Source of the DNA: an uncultured Prevotellaceae bacterium
GTDB lineage: Bacteria > Bacteroidota > Bacteroidia > Bacteroidales > Bacteroidaceae
Direction: 5' to 3'
Length of the DNA: 64,000 nt
NCBI GenBank assembly: GCA_902775475.1
Contig: CACYME010000013.1
Coordinates: 1 to 64,000, forward strand
The notes beneath the pieces were generated by a model that did no database searches, was not told the DNA's origin, and saw only the letters and a program-made list of their open reading frames with translations. Positions 1 to 8,198 of this stretch are shown piece by piece (the first letter of the stretch is position 1; every line of letters starts with the position of its first letter). The translations under genes were made by a program, and so were the position numbers.

Positions 1-92
<92 letters not shown>

Positions 93-107
93 TTTTTTTC
101 AGACAGG

Positions 108-147
108 AGTCCCGGAGTCACGGTCGTGGTTCCGGGACTTTTTTTTG
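108..147 (+). terminator. rRNA operon terminator
   Basis: A perfect 9-bp stem (AGTCCCGGA at 108-116 with TCCGGGACT at 131-139) is followed by seven T. It sits 15 bases after the 5S gene and is a standard intrinsic terminator for the rRNA operon. The rest of 150-256 holds nothing I recognise. Confidence 0.9.
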
Positions 148-256
148 TTAATTTCTCTCTAATATTAAGGCTTTTTGTTTCTTTTGGGAAAGGATAGTAT
201 TACTGACTCCATTCCCATTCTATGCTTGTAGGAAGGTGAGATTCTGCGTATGGCTA

Positions 257-1549
257 CTACATTGCTTCGGGAATGTCGCACCATCTCGTGGTGTAGCATG
301 GAGAGCGAAAATCGTGCTTAATACTGTCCTTAAAGACGTTTGCCTTGCCTTTTCCGTTGGGAGCTGTATATTGCTGCGACCCGAGAACAATGGTCTCGGA
401 GCCAAAGAGGCGGTTGATGTTGTCAAGTGCTTCGTCGAGGCGGCTGAGTTTTTCGCGTTGCTGTGGGTTATAGTCTAAAAACGAAGTCTGCACTTCGTTC
501 TCGTTGCAGATACCCATGACGATGCAGCCAGCTTTCTTGTATTGATATCCCTGTCGGAAGATTTGCTCAGTACATCGATAGGCCGCTTCAACAATCTGCT
601 GTGTGTTGTTTGTTGCCGTTGGGAAGCGCACTTCCGCCATGTTCCAGTATTGAGGTAGGTCGTTGCGGAAATGATTCGTGTCGAGAAATACGCTGACTAT
701 CTGTGCCACGGAGTGTTGCCGACGAAGCTTCTCTGCGCAGCGGGCTGCAAAGTTGCTGACGCTGGTTCGCAGTGTCTGTAGGTCGGACACCATGCCAGGA
801 AACGAGCGCGAGGTGCAGATGGTCTGCTTCTTCGACATGTCTTCCAGTGGCACGCAGTCCTCACCGTTCAACTCGCGCCATGTTCGTTCAGCCACGATGT
901 TGAAAGTCTGTCGCACCCATGTGCGGCTCAGGTGGGCAAAGTCAGCGGCTGTATGCACGCCAACGGCCTGCAACCGTGTGGTATATCGCCGGCCTATGCC
1001 CCATACCTCGTCAACAGGATAGAGCGCGAGTGCCTTTTCTCGCTGCTCATCGGTCTTGATAAAGCAACAGTGGCGATAGCCCGGATATTTCTTTGCGAAA
1101 TGGCTGCCCATTTTTGCCAGCGTCTTGGTGGGAGCGATGCCGATGCTGACGGGCATGGCCGTGGCCCGGCGTATCAGCGTGGCCAGGTCCTCGCCCCACT
1201 GCTTCAGGTCGAGGTGTTCCATGCCATGCAGGTCGCAAAACCCCTCGTCGATAGAATAGCGGAAGAACTGTGGCGAGGCCTTTCGTACGAGCGACATCAC
1301 ACGCTCCGTAATCTCGCCATACAACTCGTAGTTACTGGAAAAAACATGAATCTTCTTGCCGGGGAACAGCTCTTTCAGCTGAAAGTAGGGTGTACCCGCC
1401 TTGATGCCCATCTGCTTAGCCTCGTTAGAGCGCGCCACAACACATCCGTCGTTATTCGAGAGCACCACGACGGGCTGTCCGTTGAGGTCGGGCCGGAACA
1501 CCCGCTCGCACGAGACGTAGCAGTTGTCGCAATCTACTATGGCAAACAT
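257..1549 (-). CDS. umuC: Y-family DNA polymerase, UmuC
   Basis: Catalytic subunit of an error-prone translesion polymerase (Pol V type). The 430-residue protein has the family's usual length. It begins with MFAIVDCDNCYVSCE, giving the metal ligand Asp6 and Tyr11 at the steric-gate position. The second acidic pair is in YSIDEGFCDL (Asp101, Glu102), and the VVVLSNNDGCVVARSNEAK finger segment closely follows E. coli UmuC. The helix-hairpin-helix region (VDEVWGIGRR, near residue 180) and the little-finger domain follow. The start overlaps the end of umuD by 13 bases, so the two are translated together as a umuDC operon. I see no clear LexA box. Confidence 0.97.
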   Translation of the reverse strand: MFAIVDCDNCYVSCERVFRPDLNGQPVVVLSNNDGCVVARSNEAKQMGIKAGTPYFQLKELFPGKKIHVFSSNYELYGEITERVMSLVRKASPQFFRYSIDEGFCDLHGMEHLDLKQWGEDLATLIRRATAMPVSIGIAPTKTLAKMGSHFAKKYPGYRHCCFIKTDEQREKALALYPVDEVWGIGRRYTTRLQAVGVHTAADFAHLSRTWVRQTFNIVAERTWRELNGEDCVPLEDMSKKQTICTSRSFPGMVSDLQTLRTSVSNFAARCAEKLRRQHSVAQIVSVFLDTNHFRNDLPQYWNMAEVRFPTATNNTQQIVEAAYRCTEQIFRQGYQYKKAGCIVMGICNENEVQTSFLDYNPQQREKLSRLDEALDNINRLFGSETIVLGSQQYTAPNGKGKANVFKDSIKHDFRSPCYTTRWCDIPEAM

Positions 1550-1992
1550 TGAGCGTACCTCCAGTCTTTGATGGTGAAGATGACTTTCCCCTGCAAGACG
1601 AACTCGTCGGATGCGTCGATGATGAACGGCTTGTACTTCGGATTGGCAGCAATCAGTCGTAGATAGCCCTGCTCGCGTGTCGATGTGTCAAGGAACTTCA
1701 CCGTGTTGCCACCGCTGACGAATGCCACGACGAGTGAGCCGTGCGACACCTCTTCCAGGCGGTCCACCAGGCAGAGGTCGCCCTCGGTCAGCCCCGCCTG
1801 CTCCATCGAGTCACCCTTGATGCGCACGTAGTAGGTGGCTTCAGGGTGGCGGATGAAGTCGCGGTTGAAGTCGAGCGACTTGTGTTCATAGTCGGCAGCC
1901 GGCGACGGGAATCCCGCCTTCAGCCCCTCGTAGAACGGCAGACGCATCTCGGCTGCGGTCTCTGCATTGATAATCTCCACAAAATCGTCCAT
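1537..1992 (-). CDS. umuD: UmuD, self-cleaving S24 peptidase subunit of Pol V
   Basis: Accessory subunit that, after RecA-stimulated self-cleavage, joins UmuC in translesion synthesis. The 151-residue protein carries the S24/LexA catalytic dyad, Ser62 in RIKGDSM and Lys99 in GNTVKF. The cleavage site fits Ala26-Gly27 (EGLKAGFPSPA). These positions match E. coli UmuD (Ser60, Lys97, Cys24-Gly25) almost residue for residue. There is no N-terminal DNA-binding domain, which separates it from LexA. It is the first gene of umuDC and has a -7 box 20 bases upstream. Confidence 0.96.
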   Translation of the reverse strand: MDDFVEIINAETAAEMRLPFYEGLKAGFPSPAADYEHKSLDFNRDFIRHPEATYYVRIKGDSMEQAGLTEGDLCLVDRLEEVSHGSLVVAFVSGGNTVKFLDTSTREQGYLRLIAANPKYKPFIIDASDEFVLQGKVIFTIKDWRYAQCLP

Positions 1993-2012
1993 GGTCTTTT
2001 CTTTTTCGCTTG

Positions 2013-2020
2013 CAAAGATA
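2013..2020 (-). promoter_or_regulatory. -7 box of umuDC
   Basis: On the minus strand this reads TATCTTTG, an exact match to the Bacteroidota sigma-ABfr -7 consensus TAnnTTTG, about 20 bases before the umuD ATG. No good -33 TTTG lies at the usual distance. Confidence 0.7.
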
Positions 2021-2087
2021 CAAAAAATTCGGCTTCTTCCGCCAGACCATCCATCATTTTTTTATATGTTGATATATTTGTTCGTTA

Positions 2088-3128
2088 TCATTTTTCTTCT
2101 TCTGTGCAGCCACCGTGTGCATGGCGTAGACCTTGTACCGTCACGTTTGTTGTATGGCTAATGGCGCAAATGGTCTCAGCAAGGCTGTTCAGGTAATGAA
2201 AACGCTCGTATGTGCTTTGAAAGGCTGGCATATCCTCTGGCCAAGGAGCTATGATAAGAAGCGAGCCGTAAGCGCAAGCCTCGAAGCGGCTGCGCTCAGG
2301 CTTCCAGTAACGGCCAATAGGGTCGGCCTGCACGTGAATCAATCGCATATTCCGTTCTAAAGCCATGTTCTTTATTCGCTTTTCACATTCAGAAATACCA
2401 GGAGTGACCAGCACGTCTCCGCTTTGTGCTGCAGTGGTGAGGTGCTGGCTTTCTGTTTGCCAGAAGTCTGTTTCTTCCGTGGGTATGCCATTGGTGCGGC
2501 GATGGAACATCACCTGGTGCTTCTCTGGCTGACGAAGGAGGAGCATATTGCCGAAGGCACTGAAGCGCGTGCCGCCGATAGTGATACATAGTGCCCGTTG
2601 GAACGAATCAGGATATTCGCGTCGCATCATGTAGCGTAGTGGATTGTCGCGGAGATAGCGCTTCCAGTTCTCCAACTGTCCGTCGCGCATGAGGATGTGG
2701 TCGTTGTAATTTGGCTCAAAAAGAGGAGGGCGAGACTCTGAGGCTGACGCCTCAGACACGGTGGCCCTCATGTTCCACCAAGCGCGACTTACACCGCCCT
2801 TGAAGGCACCAATGATGATACCAAGATGCTTGCCTTTGGGTAAAGGCTCGTTAATGCGGACTATCATATGCAGATGGTCGGGCATGAGAGATACCTGCCA
2901 GACATCAACCATCGGGTAATAATGATGTATCTTTGGAATCTCGTTGTCGAGGACAGCCTGTCCAAGCGCAGACGGCTGGAGCCGTGGCTTTTCGCCACCG
3001 GCCTTGGTTGTACCCATGACCTCTCCAAAGACGGGAAGCCTACCGGCAACCACTATTGTCACCTCGTATGTTCCCGGCACAGCATAATCGTGCCCAAACA
3101 TGCGTCGTGTCTGACAACCTTCGTTCAT
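2088..3128 (-). CDS. REP-associated tyrosine transposase (IS200-like Y1) with SLOG-like C-terminus
   Basis: Single-strand DNA transposase of the Y1/HUH superfamily. The metal-binding HUH motif is HLH in SLMPDHLHMIVR, near residue 95. A candidate catalytic tyrosine lies in the RAYT-typical helix WKRYLRDNPLRYMM, near residues 170-183. At 346 residues it is about twice as long as IS200 TnpA. The second half contains GDVLVTPGISECEKRI followed by a strand and SLLIIAPWPED, which reads like a DprA/SLOG Rossmann-type fold; this is my inference. I recall related Bacteroidales proteins with the same extension. No terminal hairpins of an IS200 element flank it, so it looks like a domesticated RAYT. Its -7 box TATCTTTG is at 3149-3156. 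Confidence 0.85.
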   Translation of the reverse strand: MNEGCQTRRMFGHDYAVPGTYEVTIVVAGRLPVFGEVMGTTKAGGEKPRLQPSALGQAVLDNEIPKIHHYYPMVDVWQVSLMPDHLHMIVRINEPLPKGKHLGIIIGAFKGGVSRAWWNMRATVSEASASESRPPLFEPNYNDHILMRDGQLENWKRYLRDNPLRYMMRREYPDSFQRALCITIGGTRFSAFGNMLLLRQPEKHQVMFHRRTNGIPTEETDFWQTESQHLTTAAQSGDVLVTPGISECEKRIKNMALERNMRLIHVQADPIGRYWKPERSRFEACAYGSLLIIAPWPEDMPAFQSTYERFHYLNSLAETICAISHTTNVTVQGLRHAHGGCTEEEK

Positions 3129-3148
3129 TATTCTGCTTTATTATCTTG

Positions 3149-3156
3149 CAAAGATA
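3149..3156 (-). promoter_or_regulatory. -7 box of the RAYT gene
   Basis: Minus strand TATCTTTG, exact -7 consensus, 20 bases before the ATG. A short hairpin (CCCAC at 3188-3192 with GTGGG at 3197-3201) lies between this box and the end of pgeF. Confidence 0.65.
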
Positions 3157-3233
3157 CGGATTATTTCTTATTCATGAACAGAGCCCACCCACAGCAGTGG
3201 GAACCGGCGGAAGGCAGAAGGGGACAGGGCCGC

Positions 3234-4016
3234 TCAGCGCAGGAGGATGGCGGTGAAGATGCGGCCGGAGCTGATGCCCAGACGGCGTGCAGAGAAGTAG
3301 CTGCCGGGCTGTTTGAAGGTGCAGGCGGGCGACGGGGCGATGCTGTCAGCGACCAGTCCTGCTGCCAGCAGCTGTCGGCGGTTGCACTCGGGCAGGTCGA
3401 TGTGCCATTTGGCCTCGCGGCGGCTGATGGGGGCCATGTCGAAGCGGGCGTGCAGGAAGGCGTCGTAGACCTCCTGGCCCACCTCGAAGCTGTCGAGGCC
3501 GATGCCGGGGCCTATCTGCGCCACCAGCCGCTCGGGGCGACTGCCGAAGGCGGCGGTCATGGCGGCGACGGCCTTCTCGGTGATTCTTGCCACGGTGCCC
3601 CGCCACCCGGCGTGGACGGCGCAGGCGGCGTGGTGCTCGCGGTCGTAGAGCAGCAGCGGGATGCAGTCGGCGGTGCTGACACCGATGCACACGCCCGTCA
3701 GGTCGGTCATGATGGCGTCCTTGCCCTCCAGCGCCGCCTGCCGCTCGTGGGGTAGGAGCGCCAGGAAGTGCTGGTTGATGCCGATGACCTCCGTCTGGTG
3801 CGTCTGGTGGGGCATCAGCAACTGGTCATCGCCGATGCCGAGCAGCTGGCATAGCGCCTCGCGGTTGCGGCTGATGGCCTCATCGCTGTCGCCGCAGTAG
3901 CGGTTGATGTTGAACTCGCCATACGCCCCCGTGCTGTAGCCCCCGCGTCGCGTGCTGCTGAAGGCCACCACGCCCTCACCCAGGTCGTAGTAGGTCAGCT
4001 CTGGTATCTTCTTCAT
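3234..4016 (-). CDS. pgeF: Peptidoglycan editing factor / multicopper laccase-domain protein
   Basis: YfiH/DUF152 family protein, about 260 residues. Members act on purine nucleosides or remove wrongly incorporated residues from peptidoglycan precursors. Family motifs are clear: MPHQTHQTEV, VSTADCIPLLLYD (conserved Cys) and CAVHAGWRGT (conserved His), then QIGPGI near the end. I chose the ATG at 4016 because the protein then starts MKKIPELTYYDLG. A longer frame back to 4073 would run through the promoter's -7 box (4042-4049). It is followed downstream by the RAYT gene on the same strand. Confidence 0.92.
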   Translation of the reverse strand: MKKIPELTYYDLGEGVVAFSSTRRGGYSTGAYGEFNINRYCGDSDEAISRNREALCQLLGIGDDQLLMPHQTHQTEVIGINQHFLALLPHERQAALEGKDAIMTDLTGVCIGVSTADCIPLLLYDREHHAACAVHAGWRGTVARITEKAVAAMTAAFGSRPERLVAQIGPGIGLDSFEVGQEVYDAFLHARFDMAPISRREAKWHIDLPECNRRQLLAAGLVADSIAPSPACTFKQPGSYFSARRLGISSGRIFTAILLR

Positions 4017-4041
4017 CTTTTCTTCTATCAATATTCTGCTG

Positions 4042-4049
4042 CAAAGATA
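4042..4049 (-). promoter_or_regulatory. -7 box of pgeF
   Basis: Minus strand TATCTTTG, exact consensus, 25 bases before the chosen ATG. It decides against the longer start at 4073. Confidence 0.7.
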
Positions 4050-4084
4050 CGTATAATCTGCCGAAAACGGCACGACGGCAGCAT

Positions 4085-4205
4085 CTATTTTTCAAGTTCC
4101 TTGATAGGATTAATCATAAATGCCATCCTGTTCTTGTCGAAGCGCCAGTCGCCCTACGGGAAGATGCTGGAAATGTCGTAGTGCAAGTTGGGCGGCTTTC
4201 GAGGA
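4085..4205 (-). pseudogene. C-terminal remnant of an unidentified gene
   Basis: On the minus strand one frame reads PPNLHYDISSIFP, then a stop, then GDWRFDKNRMAFMINPIKEL and a final stop at 4085-4087. The internal TAG sits where FPYGDW would need TAC, so a single base change explains it. Upstream the frame is lost at the edge of repeat copy A. I do not recognise the parent family. The protein-like composition on both sides of the stop is the only support. Confidence 0.45.
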
Positions 4206-4213
4206 GGTTACGA

Positions 4214-4688
4214 ATTGTAAGCAGTTTTGGGCGAGTTTTCAAAAAATGGGGCGATTTAACCCCCAAAAACAGGGGGTCTTTTGAAAAAAAAGTGTTCGCG
4301 GTCGAAAAAACGCCCATATTTAGGGGTGTTTGTAAATGACTGATATACAGTGGTTTTCGTCCGAAATGAGAAATTTTGGCGGTCGATGGCTCAAAAAAGT
4401 CAACGCCGCAGAAAAATTTGGCGTTGACTTTTTTCGAAAAAGCGTTTGTTTGGAAGTGAAAAAAACGGCAAAATTCTCAAAAAAGAATGCACAAAACGGG
4501 GTGATGTGTGCAAAAACGGGGCGTTTTTGCCGTTGCTTTTGTCGGCTCGATGGGTGACGGAGGCGCCGGAGGGCCTGAAAAACGCCATTTTTTGCTCAAA
4601 ATTGTCGGCTGATTGTGATGTTTTTTTGTTGAACTATTTTTGACGAAAAATTGTAAGCAGAAAATTTGAGTTTTCAAAAAAAATGGGG
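4214..4688 (+). repeat. Dispersed intergenic repeat, copy A (diverged)
   Basis: Non-coding, AT-rich member of a family with five copies in this window (also 13218, 17100, 23430, 41165). The hallmark is the hairpin GTCAACGCC (4399-4407), a 12-base loop, GGCGTTGAC (4420-4428). Other shared blocks are TGTTTGTAAATGACTGAT before the hairpin and TTTTTGACGAAAA at the end. The copy is flanked by a direct repeat: ATTGTAAGCAG plus a GAGTTTTCAAAAAATGGGG-like block at 4214-4251, and again at 4650-4687. A CCCCC/GGGGG hairpin lies at 4259-4277. Confidence 0.75.
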
Positions 4689-4717
4689 AAAAATGATATT
4701 TTTTGAGCTATATTGCT

Positions 4718-4725
4718 TATCTTTG
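4718..4725 (+). promoter_or_regulatory. -7 box of the beta-helix gene
   Basis: TATCTTTG, exact consensus, 23 bases before the ATG at 4749 and just beyond repeat copy A. The best upstream TTTG (4702-4705) is closer than usual. Confidence 0.6.
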
Positions 4726-4748
4726 CAGCAAGATTTTAACTAAAAAAT

Positions 4749-7013
4749 ATGACGAAAACTGCTTCCCTGCTGCTATCGCTCCTGTTGATGATAGCTTCCC
4801 CGGCGGTGGCGCAGCCGCAGCTCGATGCACGCCACCTGCTGCTCGACGGCTCGCTGAGCGACGCCGAGGTGGCAGGCCGCGAGCACGTGTTCAACACGCT
4901 GCAAGCCGCCGTGGCCCACCTGAGCGACACCACCACCATCTACATCAGGCCCTGGGTGTACTGGGTTGACGACCCCGACACGCCCGCCGTCAGGGTGGGA
5001 GAGCAGGGGCGCGAGCCTTTCGGCATGGTCATCAGGACGACGAAGCTGAGCCTTATCGGCCTGGGCGACGAGGCGGACGACGTGGTGCTGGCGTCGATGC
5101 GAGGACAGACGCAGGGTGCCGTGGGCAACTTCACCATGTTCGACTTCCACGTCGACGAGCTGCAGGTGGAGAACATGACACTGGGCAACTTCTGCAACGT
5201 TGACCTCGACTATCCGCGCCGTCCCGAGCTGTCGCGCCCGAAGCGCAGCGCCACCATCACGCAGGCCCATGTGGGCTATGTGCATGGCCGCAGGCTCGAG
5301 GCCCGGCGGGTGCGCTTCATCAGCCGACTGAACCTGAACCCGCTGAACGGGGCCGGGGAGAGCTTCTACGACAGCTGCCACTTCGAATGTACCGACGACG
5401 CGCTGAACGGCGGACGGGCCGTCTATCGCCACTGCACCTTCGACCTCTACGGCCAGAAGCCCTGGTGGAGCACCTTTGGCGCCGGGCCGCTGCTCGTTGA
5501 CTGCGACTTCTACGTGAAGGGCAGCAACCGCGAGATGTACTTCTGCAAGCAGGGCGGACCGCTGACGCTCATCGACTGCCGCTACCATGCGCCAGAAGAC
5601 ACCTACGTTGGCTGGACGGCCTATCCCCAGCCCTGGCTGCGCTGCTACCAGCAAAACTTCATGCTCAACGGGCACCCCTATCAGATAGGCACTCGACAAC
5701 AGCAGAACACCATTGTCTTGAAAGATACGTCTGTGCTGCTGTCGCAGGGCATTCCCTGCCTGAATATCAGTCGCCATAGTGCCGAACTGCGCACGGGCGA
5801 CGCCCCGCTGACGCTGGTTTGCAGCGACCCGGAGCCAGTCGAATGGCGCGTGGCCAGCGGCTGCGAGCGCTTCGTGGCGCTCACGCCTCAGGGCAGTGAC
5901 TCCGTGCTGGTGACCCCAACGAACGAAAGCGGCAAGACGGTCAGCTTCTGCGTGATGGCCAGCACGCCCGACGGACGCGAGGCGGCCTGCCTGCTCACGG
6001 TGCATCCGCGCCTGCTGCCTGCACCGACGTTCGTGCAGCAGCCCAGTCTTCAGCTGAAGAAAGGCGTGGCGCGTCTGGTCTACGACCTCGATTTACAAGG
6101 CCGCTTCGACGAGTCGGTCGTCACCTGGCTGCGCGACGACATTCCCGTCAGCGTGGCCAAGGCCAACCCGCAGGCTTTGGCCTACCCAGAGTACCATCTG
6201 ACGGATGCCGACAACGGCCATCGGCTGAGTGCCGTGATCACCCCCAGGCTGCATGGCAGTCTGGCGGGCGACCGCGTCCGTGTGGATGCGCCTAAGCCCG
6301 TCAAGGGCCAGAAAAAGTCAAAACGGATGGAAACCGACTTCAGCGACCTTCCCACGCAGTGGCAGCCGCGGGTGCTGCCGGGCTACTGGACCGTGGACGG
6401 CTACAAGCCTGCCGACACGGCTGAGTATCCCTGGGCCTTCGATACTGGCAAACCCATGTGGGAATATGGCGAGGGTTTCAATGGTGCCGTCGGCATGGGG
6501 CTCTTGCAGGCGCAGCGTGGTGCCCGGCTGATGTACACGCCCGTGGGAGCAGGCTATGGCGACATGAGCCTCGTGCTCGACGTTGACCCCACGAAGACGG
6601 CCGGCCAGGGCTTTGGCTCGGCCACGGGGCAGTATATGGACGTGTGCCTGAAGTTCGACCCGCTGACGCTGACGGGCTACGGTCTGCGCATCGAGCGCAC
6701 AGTGAAGCACGGCAAGGCCGTGGACTTCCAGCTCGTGGAGTACGACCACGGCCGGGTGCGCCCGCTCAGCGATGCCGTCTCGGCCACCTGCTACCGCACG
6801 GGCTGCACCATCAGCCTGAGCTGCGAGGGCCATCGGCTGACGGCGCACGTAGGCACAAAAACACCTCGGCCTGCCGACGGTGACCTTCCTCATGAGGTCA
6901 GTCTGCAGGCCGAGGTGGCTGGCAATGCCTTTGGCGGCATCCACATCCAGCATACGGGAACGTGTGGTGAGAGTACTACCATGCTCCACCGCCTGGAGGC
7001 GCGGTGGCGATAG
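4749..7013 (+). CDS. Secreted right-handed beta-helix (pectinesterase-like) protein
   Basis: A 754-residue exported protein; residues 1-21 form a signal peptide ending ASPAVAQ with no lipobox. Residues 25-320 resemble the pectin methylesterase/pectate lyase beta-helix: an early strand with TTTIYIRPWVYWV, then repeated coils such as FYDSCHFECTDDAL, VYRHCTFDLYG, LLVDCDFYVKG and LTLIDCRYH. Residues 350-510 look like Ig-like strands. Residues 510-754 resemble a concanavalin-type jelly roll (MSLVLDVDPTK, YMDVCLKFDPLTLTGYGLRI). I see no certain catalytic motif, so the activity is open. A role in pectin or plant polysaccharide breakdown is inferred from fold and context. It is monocistronic and convergent with rnc. 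Confidence 0.7.
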   Translation: MTKTASLLLSLLLMIASPAVAQPQLDARHLLLDGSLSDAEVAGREHVFNTLQAAVAHLSDTTTIYIRPWVYWVDDPDTPAVRVGEQGREPFGMVIRTTKLSLIGLGDEADDVVLASMRGQTQGAVGNFTMFDFHVDELQVENMTLGNFCNVDLDYPRRPELSRPKRSATITQAHVGYVHGRRLEARRVRFISRLNLNPLNGAGESFYDSCHFECTDDALNGGRAVYRHCTFDLYGQKPWWSTFGAGPLLVDCDFYVKGSNREMYFCKQGGPLTLIDCRYHAPEDTYVGWTAYPQPWLRCYQQNFMLNGHPYQIGTRQQQNTIVLKDTSVLLSQGIPCLNISRHSAELRTGDAPLTLVCSDPEPVEWRVASGCERFVALTPQGSDSVLVTPTNESGKTVSFCVMASTPDGREAACLLTVHPRLLPAPTFVQQPSLQLKKGVARLVYDLDLQGRFDESVVTWLRDDIPVSVAKANPQALAYPEYHLTDADNGHRLSAVITPRLHGSLAGDRVRVDAPKPVKGQKKSKRMETDFSDLPTQWQPRVLPGYWTVDGYKPADTAEYPWAFDTGKPMWEYGEGFNGAVGMGLLQAQRGARLMYTPVGAGYGDMSLVLDVDPTKTAGQGFGSATGQYMDVCLKFDPLTLTGYGLRIERTVKHGKAVDFQLVEYDHGRVRPLSDAVSATCYRTGCTISLSCEGHRLTAHVGTKTPRPADGDLPHEVSLQAEVAGNAFGGIHIQHTGTCGESTTMLHRLEARWR

Positions 7014-7027
7014 GGTAGCAAAGTGTT

Positions 7028-8089
7028 TTATGCGCTCATCTCCTTGAAGGCGGCAGCCTCGGCGGCGGCGATGATGTCCTCGCGCGAGGGCTCCTCAGGG
7101 TTGTGGGTGATGTCCGACAGGTCGAACTCGTCTTCCTCGCTTTCAGCCTCTGCCTTCTTCGGGGCGTTCTTGGCGGGCTGTTTCGGGGCTTTCTTCTGCG
7201 GCTTCTTTGGCTGGTCGGCAGCGTCGCTGCTGTGCTCCTGCTCCACGATGAAGTCGGTCTTTTCGGCCTCCAGGTTCGGGGCGGCGGTGGTGGGCTCCTC
7301 TTCCATCTTCGTGCGGTTCGACTTGGCCTGGAAGATGGCGTCAATCAGCTGTGGCTCGCGGCGTAGGCGTTCCAGTGTCTCCTTGGAAGCCAGCTGCTGA
7401 GCCTCCTTCTTCGAGTAGCCCTGGCCCTTGCCGCAGGTTTGTCCCTCGATGACGGCCTGGTAGGTGAAGATGGGCGACCCCTTGTCGTCCATGGTCTGCT
7501 TCTGCATTGTGAATTCCATGCGTACGCGGTTCTTCTGTGTCCACTCCAGGAGTTTCGACTTGAAGTTCACCTCCTTGTAGGCCACCTTGTCGATGTTCAC
7601 CATCTGTTTCAGGATTCGTTTCTCCATGAAGCGCATCACGGCGTTGTAGCCCTGGTCGAGATAGATGGCGCCCACGAGGGCCTCAAAGGCGTTGCCAGCC
7701 ATATAGCTGTTGTGTGAGCGCTGCTGTCCGCTGCTCTGTATGAGTTCGGTGAGGCCCATCTCCTGTGCCAGCTTGCCCAGCGACTCGCGGCTGACGAGCT
7801 TCGAGCGCGTGTTGGTGAGGAAGCCTTCGCGCTTGCCTTTGAAGCGCTCGAACACGATGTGGCCCACCACGGCATCGAGCAGGGCATCACCCAGAAACTC
7901 CAGTCGCTCGTTGTTCAGCGGCTTGCCATTGTCGTTGCGCTGTCCGCTGCTCTTGTGCGTCAGTGCCACCTTGTAGTGCTCGATGTGGCAGGGGTAGAAG
8001 CCGATGATGCGCTGCAGCGACTGGCGCAGCTCTTTCTCATCGCTTCTGAAGGGAAGACGCAGACGCTCAATGATGTCTCGGATGTTCAT
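7028..8089 (-). CDS. rnc: Ribonuclease III
   Basis: Double-strand-specific endoribonuclease for rRNA and mRNA processing. The signature NNERLEFLGDALLDAVVG (near residue 60) holds the catalytic Glu/Asp residues. A second acidic cluster is in GNAFEALVGAIYLD (near 135). A double-stranded RNA-binding domain covers about 180-250 and includes GKGQGYSKKEAQQLASKE. The protein is 353 residues, longer than the usual 220-240. The extra 100 C-terminal residues are low complexity, with Lys/Pro/Ala runs (KKPQKKAPKQPAKNAPKKAE) and then an acidic stretch. It is the last gene of acpP-fabF-rnc, an order widely conserved in bacteria. Confidence 0.96.
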   Translation of the reverse strand: MNIRDIIERLRLPFRSDEKELRQSLQRIIGFYPCHIEHYKVALTHKSSGQRNDNGKPLNNERLEFLGDALLDAVVGHIVFERFKGKREGFLTNTRSKLVSRESLGKLAQEMGLTELIQSSGQQRSHNSYMAGNAFEALVGAIYLDQGYNAVMRFMEKRILKQMVNIDKVAYKEVNFKSKLLEWTQKNRVRMEFTMQKQTMDDKGSPIFTYQAVIEGQTCGKGQGYSKKEAQQLASKETLERLRREPQLIDAIFQAKSNRTKMEEEPTTAAPNLEAEKTDFIVEQEHSSDAADQPKKPQKKAPKQPAKNAPKKAEAESEEDEFDLSDITHNPEEPSREDIIAAAEAAAFKEMSA

Positions 8090-8091
8090 TT

Positions 8092-8198
8092 GAGTTGGGA
8101 ATTAGGAATTAGGAGTTAGTATTTAGGAGTTAGTAGTATCAGCAAAGTGTCGTGCGCTGCTAAACTCCTAACTCCTAACTTCTAACTCCTAACTCTTA
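8092..8198. repeat. Inverted heptamer arrays between fabF and rnc
   Basis: The left arm (8092-8137) is built of roughly 7-bp units such as AATTAGG, AGTTAGT and ATTTAGG. The right arm (8161-8198) is the same type in reverse complement (AACTCCT, AACTTCT). Together they can form a hairpin of more than 30 bp. The right arm reaches into the fabF stop codon (8196-8198). Confidence 0.8.

Noticed and set aside
257..1992. umuDC as a sign of a plasmid or prophage
   Set aside because: umuDC is often mobile, but here it sits between an rRNA operon and housekeeping genes with no integrase, phage or conjugation gene.
4703..4969. Alternative 88-residue frame over the start of the beta-helix gene
   Set aside because: It competes with a frame that has a signal peptide and continues for 754 residues.
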